From: Haloplanus natans DSM 17983 | GTDB taxonomy: Archaea > Halobacteriota > Halobacteria > Halobacteriales > Haloferacaceae | NCBI RefSeq assembly: GCF_000427685.1 | Contig: NZ_ATYM01000003.1 | Span: forward strand, 1-64,000 | DNA: 64,000 nt | Direction: 5' to 3' | Shown here: positions 32,443 through 40,483 of the stretch, piece by piece | Layout of the letters: every line of letters begins with the position of its first letter | How positions within the stretch are numbered: position 1 is the stretch's first letter | Translations under genes and position numbers: made by a program | Notes under the pieces: model-generated | The model's input: the letters and a program-made list of their open reading frames with translations, nothing else | What the model was told of the DNA's origin: nothing | Database searches by the model: none

Positions 32443-33615
32443 GTGTTAGAGCTCCCTGGACCGGACGGTGTCCTTTCGGCAGCAGATGTCAAAGATGTAG
32501 CGGCCGACGTAATTGGTCAGCTTCCACTCCAAGGAATCGAGGGCTCGCCCCTCGATTCCGGTGATATCTGGCCTGTCGTCACCATGGCCAGCGTCAACCA
32601 ATCGTCCGTTTGGGATGTGACCTCCCAAACGGACGATACTCCTTGCGACGATACTGTCATGGACTGGCTTCACACGCTTCAACGTGAGAAGCTCGAAATG
32701 GCGGCAAACATCCTGTTTCGACATCTCGCCCTGACGATTCTCGACCCTGACCGGTCGAGAATCGTCTCCATCGACTTCGTCGATAACCCATATCATGGCT
32801 CTCCTGACGAGGAAGACGGCGAACTCTGTACAACGAATCCCAAAGATGGAACGACAACATGCCACCGCTATTGTACCGCTTACCTCGTCTCGAACGGAAA
32901 GCCAGTGACGCTGGCGCTGACCTACGTCCGCAGCGACGAGAAGGAGGCCGACGCGGTCAAGCGTGTCCTCGACCGCGTCGCCGCCTATCCCTTCGAGATA
33001 GATCTCCTACTTGCTGACCGTGGCTTCTACAATGAACGGGTGATTCGTCACGCACGCGACCTAGCGACGACGGTGATCCCTGTCAAAGAGAAGGGTGAGC
33101 GCATGAAGGACAAACTCGCCACGCACTGCTCGTACATGACGACCTATCGCATGTACAAGGGACGCGAGCGGGAACTGCGCTTCCCGCTCGCTGTCTCTGT
33201 CTCATACCAGAACGGTGACCGAGACAAACATGGCGAGGTCGTTCGAGGATATGTGGCGTGCGATCTGGCCGATCGCACGCCCACGCAGGTCGAACGACGC
33301 TACCGGAAACGCTCGGCGATAGAAACCAGCTATCGGCTGTCTCGCCAAGCGCGAGCAACAACAACGACACAAGACCCAATCGTCCGGTTTGGGTTCGTGA
33401 TCGTAAGCTTCCTGCTAGAGAACCTATGGCTCGTGCTACGATGGGCGGTCGTCGCCCGCCCGCGGCAGGGCGGGCGCGACCTGCCCGAGCAGTTCACGTT
33501 CACGACGTTCTGTGACTGGATTCGCCACGAGCTGGAAGCGGAGTTAGAGCGGCGGTGGGAGATTGAGATGAACGGTGTGGGCGTCCCCGACGCATACGCC
33601 CCGGCCGCGGGCTGA
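32443..33615 (+). CDS. ISH3-like DDE transposase
   Basis: A frame of 390 codons. It matches the ISH3 (ISC1359-like) transposases: first acidic residue in 'RIVSIDFVDNPYHG' (about 108-121), second in 'IDLLLADRGFYNERVI' (about 187-202), and Glu in 'RSAIETSYRLSRQARATTTT' (about 288-307), with the usual hydrophobic tail 'FGFVIVSFLLENLWLVLR'. The true start may be internal; none of the early codons is a strong ATG. A complete element would be about 1.3-1.4 kb, but I found no terminal repeats by eye. It interrupts the region just before the truncated 33713-34231 gene. Confidence 0.8.
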   Translation: MLELPGPDGVLSAADVKDVAADVIGQLPLQGIEGSPLDSGDIWPVVTMASVNQSSVWDVTSQTDDTPCDDTVMDWLHTLQREKLEMAANILFRHLALTILDPDRSRIVSIDFVDNPYHGSPDEEDGELCTTNPKDGTTTCHRYCTAYLVSNGKPVTLALTYVRSDEKEADAVKRVLDRVAAYPFEIDLLLADRGFYNERVIRHARDLATTVIPVKEKGERMKDKLATHCSYMTTYRMYKGRERELRFPLAVSVSYQNGDRDKHGEVVRGYVACDLADRTPTQVERRYRKRSAIETSYRLSRQARATTTTQDPIVRFGFVIVSFLLENLWLVLRWAVVARPRQGGRDLPEQFTFTTFCDWIRHELEAELERRWEIEMNGVGVPDAYAPAAG

Positions 33616-33712
33616 CGGCCAGCCCGCGGCCTCGGGCCAGCGAGTCGTCAGCAACAGCACTCGTCAGAAACCGCTTCAACAACCGCTCTCATCACTGTCT
33701 CTGTCCAATCCA

Positions 33713-34231
33713 GATCGATGTCTCGATTCAATCAGCTACCGCTCCGAGATTGAACGGCTCATACCGATTCAACTCGGCTTCCGAATCCTCGATTGGGAAG
33801 TACCGACTGTTGATCTCAACGACAGAGCCCAGAGCTTAGGGCAGAGAGCAGCAACACTCAGGGAGGACGCATCGAAGTCGGCCCGCAGCGTAAAGCGAAT
33901 CAAAGCTGCACAATCTGCTGCGAAAGTCACTGGACGTACTGCCGTTTCGGCCGGTCAAGCAGGCAAGCAGGTAGGAAGGACCGGTGTCCAAGCTGGGAAG
34001 GCGAGTGGTATTGTGTTCGCTGGAGCAATGACGCGGAGCCCCTACGCGGCGTACAATATGGGGAAACGGGGTGGAAAACACCTTATCGGACCCGGAGCCA
34101 GCGACGAACTCGCCGATTCGGCGGACGAGCCCGACATCGACTGGATGGCCCGGCAGGAGGAGGGACCAGGACGGGCGTCGGCTCCGCCGTGGGATGATGA
34201 CACTGGTAGTGAGCCGTCAAAGACTATGTGA
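33713..34231 (+). pseudogene. Plasmid gene truncated at its 5' end by the ISH3-like element
   Basis: The frame is open from inside the transposase gene, but between the transposase stop and codon 'M' of AGAMTRSPYA (34029) there is no ATG, GTG or TTG. Meanwhile the composition from about 33713 on is protein-like ('[18 protein letters not shown]', then Gly/Ala/Val-rich repeats VTGRTAVSAGQAGKQVGRTG and a C-terminal acidic tail). The Gly/Ala-rich part with regular Lys/Arg suggests a membrane-active or glycine-zipper segment. The start was probably lost on insertion. It lies upstream of the AAA ATPase gene. Confidence 0.5.
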
Positions 34232-34446
34232 ACTTCTTCTCGATGAAGCCCTTGTGAAGCGAGAAGTTATAGCGTAGGACCAGCATGAAAGGAACATAGA
34301 CCATTGTGAACGCATCTGTTGATGCCGTTCTCAGTGGCCGTATAGACACGCCGCGGCCCATATGAGCCCCGAACTCCGGCGCGAAATAATCGCGCAAATC
34401 GCTGCGTCCGCCCACACGGGTCTCCTGAGACTGATTACGTGATCCG

Positions 34447-36033
34447 ATGAGTATTCTCGAAATTGCTATCAGCGTCGCCGGGTTTCTCGGTCTCTTCGCG
34501 GTCGTCGAGTACGCGACCTACCGTATCATGGAGCGGGAACACGAAAAGCGTGGTATCTACCGACTGTTCTTCATGCTCGGTTGGACGACATTAGCCCTCC
34601 TCCACATGTGGGTAGTCGCACCCCTGCTGAATTTACCGCCGACTGCAGTCGTTGGACTAGGCCTTGGAATTCTAGCGATACATATCGGAGGCGATTTGCG
34701 AATCCCTGTTCTGAAAACCATCGGCGTGATCGGTCTATATCCATTCGCGTTGGTCTACCAATTCTTTGTTATACTGTTGTTGATCGCTGAGGGAATCACA
34801 TTTGTCGCCACCCTCATCACGATCCCACAACTGAACTTCCTCTCAGGGATTGGTCCGAGTGATCCACAAATACAAGCAGCACTCGGACTGGGGATTGCTG
34901 CCTCTCTCGTCGCCGTGCTCTACTATGATCCTCAGGGTGAGAACGGTTACTACTACGCCGCTGGACGTCACCTACCCAGTCCGTCCATAGATTCTGAAGG
35001 AATCAAGGAGATGGTACAAGAGAATCAACGTAGCACGAGCAATTCGTCTGAACAAGGAGTGGATACGTATACATCAAAAGGCGATTCCCCTGGTGATCAC
35101 CATTCAGAAACCTCACGAGCACCGGCAATGCCACCCGATAATCAAGAATTCGAATACAACTGGACTCGCTCGGACATCAGCTTCGACGACGTCGCTGGGT
35201 ACTACGAGGTGAAGGAACGACTCGCTGAAGAGGTCCTCCAGCCGGTCCATGCAGCGGCACGCGGTGACGACCGATACGATCGGTTCGGGATCGAGCCGTC
35301 GCGAGGAATTCTCTTCTACGGACCTCCAGGAACGGGTAAAACCATGTTCGCCCGGGCCCTTGCTGGCGAACTCGATATCCCATTCGTCGAGCTAGGGCCG
35401 GCAGACGTGACCAGTAAGTGGATTAACGAGGGACCTCAGCGGATTCGCCAACTCTTCGAAGAAGCCGACTCAATCGGTCCCTGCGTGATCTTTCTCGACG
35501 AGGCCGAACACCTCTTTGGTGGTCGCGATGTCGGCGCCGGGGGAGCGCACGCTGAAGACAGAAAGATCACTAGCGAGCTGCTCGTTCATCTCACCGACGA
35601 CAATCGAACGGCCATCGTCGTCGGCGCAACCAATCGGCCCGAAGACATCGATCCCGCAATTCTTCGCCCTGGTCGACTCGCGACACACGTCGAGATCGGT
35701 CTTCCGGGAGAGGAAAGCAGGCACGCGATTCTCCAGTCGAAATTGCGGGGGGTTCCGCATGATCTCACCGGTGACCAGTTGGCACAACTCGCGAGTCACA
35801 CAGCCGGCCTCAGCGGTGCCGACATCGAGGAACTCGTCACAGAGGCCAAGCGCCGAGCTGCACGACGTGATGCGCGAACAGTCTCGGTTGAGGACTTCCC
35901 TACTCCCGAAGAACTCGATGCGATGGCGGAAGATATTCGCCCTGGACCGACCACTGGCGTCAATCGCTCGGATGAGGACGAATCCTTCTCGGAGAACGTA
36001 TTCGACGACGACTCTACAGTCGGATTCCAGTAG
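34447..36033 (+). CDS. Membrane-anchored AAA+ ATPase (Cdc48/FtsH-like core)
   Basis: A 528-residue protein. Five or so helices occupy residues 1-165, then a disordered linker (180-240). The AAA+ core follows: Walker A FYGPPGTGKT (about 290-299), Walker B 'CVIFLDEAEHLFGGRD' (about 345-360), sensor 1 'AIVVGATNRPEDIDP' and arginine fingers near RPGRL. The C-terminal lid ends about 485. There is no zinc protease motif, so it is not FtsH itself. It may remodel membrane proteins or plasmid-encoded complexes. The first inverted repeat set (copy B) lies immediately after its stop. Confidence 0.8.
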   Translation: MSILEIAISVAGFLGLFAVVEYATYRIMEREHEKRGIYRLFFMLGWTTLALLHMWVVAPLLNLPPTAVVGLGLGILAIHIGGDLRIPVLKTIGVIGLYPFALVYQFFVILLLIAEGITFVATLITIPQLNFLSGIGPSDPQIQAALGLGIAASLVAVLYYDPQGENGYYYAAGRHLPSPSIDSEGIKEMVQENQRSTSNSSEQGVDTYTSKGDSPGDHHSETSRAPAMPPDNQEFEYNWTRSDISFDDVAGYYEVKERLAEEVLQPVHAAARGDDRYDRFGIEPSRGILFYGPPGTGKTMFARALAGELDIPFVELGPADVTSKWINEGPQRIRQLFEEADSIGPCVIFLDEAEHLFGGRDVGAGGAHAEDRKITSELLVHLTDDNRTAIVVGATNRPEDIDPAILRPGRLATHVEIGLPGEESRHAILQSKLRGVPHDLTGDQLAQLASHTAGLSGADIEELVTEAKRRAARRDARTVSVEDFPTPEELDAMAEDIRPGPTTGVNRSDEDESFSENVFDDDSTVGFQ

Positions 36034-36072
36034 GTGTCGGCAGCCGGTGTTCGGAAGCGATATTCATCCAAA

Positions 36073-36114
36073 GTTACCCCACAAAGTAGAAGAATCCGAA
36101 AGTAGTGGGGTAAC
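36073..36114. repeat. Inverted repeat GTTACCCCAC/GTGGGGTAAC (copy B)
   Basis: Arms at 36073-36082 and 36105-36114 with a 22-nt spacer, extended on each side by AAA/TTT. It sits between the convergent 3' ends of the AAA ATPase and the wHTH gene, where no promoter is expected. This argues against a simple operator. Confidence 0.85.
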
Positions 36115-36148
36115 TTTCTGTGTCGTCATCGTTGGATCGCCGAATCAC

Positions 36149-36559
36149 TCACCGATCAGGACGCGGCGCGGTCTCGTAGCGCTCGATTTCGTCGGTCTTC
36201 TCGACTCGGTCGTAGATCTCCCGGAGGGTCTCCTCGGCACGCAGCAGCTTGTGATCCTCGAGGAATCGACGTCCATCATCGCTGAGTCCGTAGAACGTGT
36301 ACGGCAGATCGTTCTGTCGCCGATCCTCGGGGAGTTCGACTTTTTCGACGATGCCCGCGTCGACGAGGCGCTGCAGATGTTGGCGGATCGTCGTCTGACT
36401 CCGGCTCGGGTTGACGTAGTCCAGTTCCTTCAGCGTCGGCAGCCCCGACGGATGCCCGAGGATGTCCTGGATGAGAGAGAACCGGGTCTCCTGGGTGACG
36501 ACATTGAGTCGCTCGCGAACCGTGTCGAGGTCGCTCGTAGCCTCGTCGGGGGTGCTCAT
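36149..36559 (-). CDS. Winged-helix transcriptional regulator
   Basis: I start at ATG 36559; two or three codons upstream are also in frame. The 136-residue product has a winged helix (about 20-95) with 'SRSQTTIRQHLQRLVDAGIV' as recognition part and a wing (EDRRQNDLPYTFYGLSDD), followed by a helix for dimerisation (105-128). It resembles haloarchaeal plasmid regulators. Two direct repeats 30 bp apart lie in the divergent promoter region before it. Confidence 0.75.
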   Translation of the reverse strand: MSTPDEATSDLDTVRERLNVVTQETRFSLIQDILGHPSGLPTLKELDYVNPSRSQTTIRQHLQRLVDAGIVEKVELPEDRRQNDLPYTFYGLSDDGRRFLEDHKLLRAEETLREIYDRVEKTDEIERYETAPRPDR

Positions 36560-36583
36560 CACACGCATCTTCGAGGAGTACGG

Positions 36584-36626
36584 GCTAAAGCGTTTCGCCG
36601 AAATACGAATCGGTCTAAAGCGATAC
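36584..36626. promoter_or_regulatory. Direct-repeat operator in a divergent promoter
   Basis: CTAAAGCG occurs at 36585-36592 and 36615-36622, exactly 30 bp apart, and each copy is followed by a similar TTTCG/ATACG. The region between the divergent genes 36559 (minus) and 36679 (plus) is 119 bp. Spacing of three helical turns suits a dimeric wHTH protein, probably the neighbouring regulator. Binding is inferred. Confidence 0.5.
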
Positions 36627-36678
36627 GCTGACTGTCTCGGTCAGCACACTGAAATCCCCTCGACGAGAGGCACGCCAT

Positions 36679-37257
36679 ATGAGCGAGGAGGCGGAGAAGA
36701 TGGAGGACCTCGTTGAGCGCGCGGAGGCATACCTCCACGAGACCTCGCTCACTCCCGAGGAGTACGAGGCACTCAAGCAGAGTGTTGCCGAACTCTCGCC
36801 GATCTTCTCGGCCGACCGAGCGTATTTCGTCCTCGGCAGTTACGGCCAGCCGGAGATTCGCCGGCTCCGGCTCGTCAAAGACCGGCTGAACCGACGGCCC
36901 GACGCCTACGCGTTTCTGATGGTCGACATCCGCAGCGAGTGGGTCAACACGTATCTCAAGTTCCGCTTGCTCGCGGATTACACCGACTACATCGTTGGCG
37001 TCGCTGAACACGGACGAGGCGGCTTCCTCGTCGAACAGGGCTACTTCACTGCCCTCGAGGAGTACTTCGCAAAAACGCACGTCTGCAAGCGCGAGTACGA
37101 CGGCCTCGACCCCGACGACGTCGAGACTGGCGTCGACGTCGAAAACCCGTATAGCGGGATGCAGACGGCAATCTTCGAGATGCTCGAGGACCAGGGCCGA
37201 CTCTATCAGTGGACCACCGAGGAAGACCTCGTCGAGTGTGTCGAAAACATCCCCTGA
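36679..37257 (+). CDS. Conserved haloarchaeal plasmid protein (possible DUF7509-like)
   Basis: A 192-residue soluble protein. The middle (about 42-125) reads as an alpha/beta fold: 'SADRAYFVLGSYGQPEIRRL', AYAFLMVDIRSEWVNTYLK and 'LLADYTDYIVGVAEHGRGGF', a pattern reminiscent of TIR-like or nucleoside-deoxyribosyltransferase-like folds with an early Arg/Asp pair. The DUF number is from memory and unsure. It diverges from the wHTH gene. Inverted repeat copy C follows 36 bp after its stop. Confidence 0.6.
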   Translation: MSEEAEKMEDLVERAEAYLHETSLTPEEYEALKQSVAELSPIFSADRAYFVLGSYGQPEIRRLRLVKDRLNRRPDAYAFLMVDIRSEWVNTYLKFRLLADYTDYIVGVAEHGRGGFLVEQGYFTALEEYFAKTHVCKREYDGLDPDDVETGVDVENPYSGMQTAIFEMLEDQGRLYQWTTEEDLVECVENIP

Positions 37258-37293
37258 GGTGGAAGCTAACCGAAACTAGCAGTACTGGCCAGA

Positions 37294-37334
37294 GTTACCC
37301 CACACGGTACATCGATTGTGTCGCGTGGGGTAAC
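37294..37334. repeat. Inverted repeat GTTACCCCAC/GTGGGGTAAC (copy C)
   Basis: Perfect 10-bp arms at 37294-37303 and 37325-37334 with a 21-nt spacer. It is 36 bp downstream of a gene stop and about 240 bp before the copy D that touches the next start. Confidence 0.85.
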
Positions 37335-37531
37335 GTTAACTCTCAAACCGCCCTGATTACGTCAGTCGATCCAACAGTCCCGTTCGACGAAGAGTGACGA
37401 AGTGCTTTCTGGAGATATCATCATCTTGTCCGATGTCGGCAAAGTCGAATACCGGATATTCCAGGCGTAACAAGGCGTATCAAGCTGTCTTACACTTCGA
37501 TGACGGGGGGTGAACATCGTCAAACCTCAAA

Positions 37532-37573
37532 GTTACCCCACAGATTGATATGACGCGCCGTTCGTGGGGTAAC
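37532..37573. repeat. Inverted repeat GTTACCCCAC/GTGGGGTAAC (copy D)
   Basis: Perfect 10-bp arms at 37532-37541 and 37564-37573 with a 22-nt spacer. The second arm ends one base before the ATG at 37575, so here binding or folding could control that gene. Copy D lies only 20 bp from an origin box (37490-37512). Confidence 0.85.
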
Positions 37574-37574
37574 T

Positions 37575-37952
37575 ATGAGCGAGGACATCCCAGAGAAACC
37601 ACCTGCACCAGAGTTGCCGAAGTATCTTCGCGAACCACTCGAGAACCAATCTCCGGAACGGCTGGAGGCAATCGCGACGTACGCGGCTGATCTGGCGGAA
37701 TGGAAACGTCGACAGCGACAACAAGAACTCGAGCGTCGACGAGCCGAGGAAGAAGTCGATGAGGAGGACCTCGAGGAGCTGGACGAGCGCGAGATCTCGA
37801 CGGATCCGGACGATTACGAAGACGTCCCGACGAGTGGAGCATATATCACGGTGAAGGAGACGAAACCTGGGTATCGCTACTTTTACTGGCAGTGGCGTGA
37901 GGGCGATTCCTGGAAGAACGAGTATATCGCCCCCGTGAATCCACGAGAGTAG
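37575..37952 (+). CDS. Conserved small haloarchaeal plasmid protein next to the origin
   Basis: A 125-residue acidic protein. A charged helix ('AADLAEWKRRQRQQELERRR', then Glu/Asp-rich) spans about 38-78. The C-terminus is a conserved beta segment, 'ITVKETKPGYRYFYWQWREG', DSWKNEYIAPVNP, which I associate with small haloarchaeal and bacterial proteins carried by mobile elements. Inverted repeat D abuts its ATG, suggesting control by the repeat-binding factor or an unusual leader. It lies at the edge of the origin region. Confidence 0.7.
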   Translation: MSEDIPEKPPAPELPKYLREPLENQSPERLEAIATYAADLAEWKRRQRQQELERRRAEEEVDEEDLEELDEREISTDPDDYEDVPTSGAYITVKETKPGYRYFYWQWREGDSWKNEYIAPVNPRE

Positions 37953-37956
37953 CGAG

Positions 37957-38259
37957 CTATAACGAAGGACGTGGATATGACTCCTTGCCGATTACTCGGA
38001 ACCCTCCCCCCCCGTCATCGATGTGTAAACTCTCGAGGGCGGGAGGGGGGTAGAGACGAGAACAGCCGAAAGAGGCCGGGAGCACCACGAACATGACAAA
38101 GAGACGCCGAGACAGAAGAATCAGCACATATCCCACGAGTGTCACTAGTCTGACGAAGTTTTATGTGCCACCCATCAGTACCGTAACCGCAATAGCGCTT
38201 ACCACGAAGGTTCGGAGGAGTGAAACTCCGACGTACCGAGTGGGGAACAGCTTCCTCAT
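37957..38259 (-). pseudogene. Possible small membrane ORF with an in-frame stop
   Basis: From ATG 38259 the frame gives 'MRKLFPTRYVGVSLLRT' and a hydrophobic helix, TAA at 38161-38163, then a second hydrophobic helix (NFVRLVTLVGYVLILLSRRL). The two halves look like one two-helix protein broken by a stop. Its 3' end overlaps an origin box (38006-38028), which translates as an odd tail. It may be a decayed gene or chance. Confidence 0.3.
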
Positions 38260-38579
38260 CGTGATTGTTCTGATGCCTCTTCTCCGTGAGACCGTGGTTC
38301 TTATGGCTTCTCTGGTTAATCCGCGTCTTGCTCCTTGCCCTCTGTACCTTCCCTCTGGTGAGGATTTACACTTCGATGACGGGGGGAGGGGGTTCACGTC
38401 TTACCTGTATTCGAAGTTCGTCCGTGGATCGACCACCCGAGAACAATCTCGTCCAGCTTGATGGGTCCTGCCGTGATTCGAGCGCTATCGATGTGCAACT
38501 CCGGGAACAGAATCGGTTACACTTCGATGACGGGGGGTGACGTGTCCATAGAAACGGCGTCAAGACGGCGAAGGTGTTC

Positions 38580-40049
38580 CTACTTTTCGTGGAACTCGTT
38601 CAACTGAGCATTGACGACCGACTGAAGGAGCTCATCTTGGCCACTGATGGTTTCCAGTCTCGTGTCCTCGACGATTCGCTCCATAATCGCTGTTGGATCA
38701 CCCGTGAACGTGAACTCCATGTACATCCCGCCACCACGTCCTCGGCTCTTCCTCGACGTCGAGATCAATCCGTAGGTGGAGAGCTCCTTCACGTACTTGA
38801 CGTAGGTTTCACGAGTCATTTGATCCGCATCGAGTTCGTCCGTGACCCACTGATAGACTTTGAACCCAACTGGACTCGGAACTGAACTTCCCGAGCGCCT
38901 GGAGTGTCGGGCGACAGCTGCTGTCGCATACAGGGATATCTTCTTCTGGGTCGTCAACCCCTCGACGAGTTTTAGTGATCGGTCCTTGTCGATCTCCTCC
39001 TGCGATTCACGGACGTGTTCCTCGCGAACTTCTTCATCCCCGCGTTCGTCAGCAAGATCACCAGCACCGCGGAACAGATCGATGGCCTTCCGAGCATCTC
39101 CGTGGCTTTGCGCTGCGAACGCCGCCACCAGAGGAATCACGTCATCTTCGAGTGCATCTAGCCGGAAGGCGTCCCGACGATTTTTGAGGATCTGGCGCAA
39201 CTGGTTGGCGTCGTAATCGGGGAAGTAGACGTCTCGAGGATTGAACGAGCTCTCTGCACGTCCATCGATGTTCTCCATGAATTTCGGATCGTTCGTCAAC
39301 GCCGCAACTGAGACCCGCCCCTCGATTTCGTTCGTATTGCTCGCACGGGAGAGCTGGTAGAGTAGTTTCGAGTAGGCTGGTTCGTCATTTGCACGTCGGC
39401 CGACCAAGAGGTCGATCTCGTCGATGATGAAAATGACTGAGTCATAATTCTCGTTGATGAGCTCGTACAGACGACGGTACTTGCGTTTGGTCGACACTCC
39501 CGTCTCAGGAACGCCGACCTCTGCGTCCACGTTCTTCGCGACGGTTTGAACGAGTTCGTAGACCGCTTGGTCGAGCGTATTGATCGGTTGGCAATTGATC
39601 GAGATGACGCCGAAGCGCTCCCCCTTCGACTTACAGAGATCGATGATTTGCTCCGTAACAGCTCCAATGATGAGGGATTTTCCAGTGCCTGCTGGACCAT
39701 ACAACAGCATGTTCGGCGGCCGATTCCCCTGCAGGGTGGGTTTCAGGAACGAGACGACGGATTCGAGCTGGTCATCGCGACCAACAATCCGCTCTTCGTC
39801 GATGATCGTATCCGGTTCGACGAGGTCTCTGTTGTCGAAAACCGACGCACCACCCTCCTCATCCAGCATATCGCGGATGGAGCGTTGCGAGTTCTCCGTT
39901 GAATCTACTTCATCGCGTGCTGAAGCGGAGTTATCGGTGGCGTCCGCTTTGGCGGCTTCGGTTTCGGTTTCGGTTTCTGCCGCCTGAGAACGTGTTTCTT
40001 CTTTTGCAAGGGTAGATTGATCGGTCCCACCCTGATCGCTACCGGTCAT
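38580..40049 (-). CDS. orc: Orc1/Cdc6 family replication initiator
   Basis: A 489-residue initiator from ATG 40049. I chose this start because a TATA-like CTTTTTATG (about 40070-40078) lies 25 nt upstream, as in leaderless haloarchaeal genes; starts at 40073 and 40088 are also in frame. The N-terminus is disordered and acidic. AAA+ motifs: Walker A GPAGTGKS (118-125) and Walker B 'SVIFIIDEIDLLVGRR' (about 200-215). Sensor regions follow 'VSVAALTNDPKFMENID'. The C-terminal wHTH (about 390-460; 'SRKSRGRGGGMYMEFTFTGD') binds origin boxes. Seven boxes flank it, so it is probably the initiator of this replicon. Confidence 0.92.
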   Translation of the reverse strand: MTGSDQGGTDQSTLAKEETRSQAAETETETEAAKADATDNSASARDEVDSTENSQRSIRDMLDEEGGASVFDNRDLVEPDTIIDEERIVGRDDQLESVVSFLKPTLQGNRPPNMLLYGPAGTGKSLIIGAVTEQIIDLCKSKGERFGVISINCQPINTLDQAVYELVQTVAKNVDAEVGVPETGVSTKRKYRRLYELINENYDSVIFIIDEIDLLVGRRANDEPAYSKLLYQLSRASNTNEIEGRVSVAALTNDPKFMENIDGRAESSFNPRDVYFPDYDANQLRQILKNRRDAFRLDALEDDVIPLVAAFAAQSHGDARKAIDLFRGAGDLADERGDEEVREEHVRESQEEIDKDRSLKLVEGLTTQKKISLYATAAVARHSRRSGSSVPSPVGFKVYQWVTDELDADQMTRETYVKYVKELSTYGLISTSRKSRGRGGGMYMEFTFTGDPTAIMERIVEDTRLETISGQDELLQSVVNAQLNEFHEK

Positions 40050-40200
40050 ACGCTTGCTGCATCCTGAAGGCATAAAAAGATTCACCACCGTCGATGTCTA
40101 TACTGCCGCTAAGACGATTCTATTCCTTGCATTCAACGTCTTTGCTTCTACCGCCTCAGAACCGACGACGAAGTGCTATTCAGCAACTCATCGTCGGAGA

Positions 40201-40293
40201 CCCCCCCGTCGTCGATGTGTAAGCCGTTCGTCTGACGCCCCGTCATCGAAGTGTAAATCGTGCTCGATCACACCCCCCGTCATCGATGTGTAA
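40201..40293. other. Replication origin, right cluster of three origin boxes
   Basis: Three minus-strand boxes: 40201-40222, 40238-40256 (weaker, shorter G run) and 40271-40293. All point toward the orc gene, mirroring the two proximal boxes on the other side. They lie upstream of the orc promoter. An A/T-rich stretch at 40100-40150, between the boxes and the orc start, and another at 40305-40345 are candidates for the unwinding site. Confidence 0.8.
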
Positions 40294-40483
40294 CGCCGCA
40301 GTCTTGCCATTAGATCTTACAATCAGTAGAAATTGAATGATTGGCTACTCTTCATCAACGTGCCAGCGTCGCTCTCGCGTGTGGAATGAACACGGTCCGG
40401 TTATGATTTGATGAGAGGGCCGCTTCCATCATGATATCTTCAGGTAGCATTATGTGGTAAAGCCGACACACTCCTCAGAAGGA

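Larger units (their letters stand above)
37490..38538. other. Replication origin, left cluster of four origin boxes
   Basis: Four copies of a box matching TTACACNTCGATGACGGGG: plus strand at 37490-37512, 38366-38386 and 38517-38538, and minus strand at 38006-38028. Each ends in a run of six or more G. They match the layout of haloarchaeal origin recognition boxes (inverted and directed, G-string) that bind the Orc1/Cdc6 protein encoded beside them. The two copies nearest the orc gene both point toward it. No gene function is required to explain this stretch. Confidence 0.8.

Noticed and set aside
32278-33720. Terminal inverted repeats and target duplication of the ISH3-like element
   Set aside because: I compared both flanks by eye and found only weak, gapped similarity, so I did not set element borders.
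38093-38540. Plus-strand frames in the origin region as genes
   Set aside because: They include the origin boxes in their reading frames and lack domains; the region is better explained as origin DNA.
37490-40293. Repeated 20-bp boxes as a CRISPR or IS signature
   Set aside because: Spacing is irregular, copies lie on both strands, each ends in a G run and an Orc1/Cdc6 gene sits between them. Origin boxes explain all of this.
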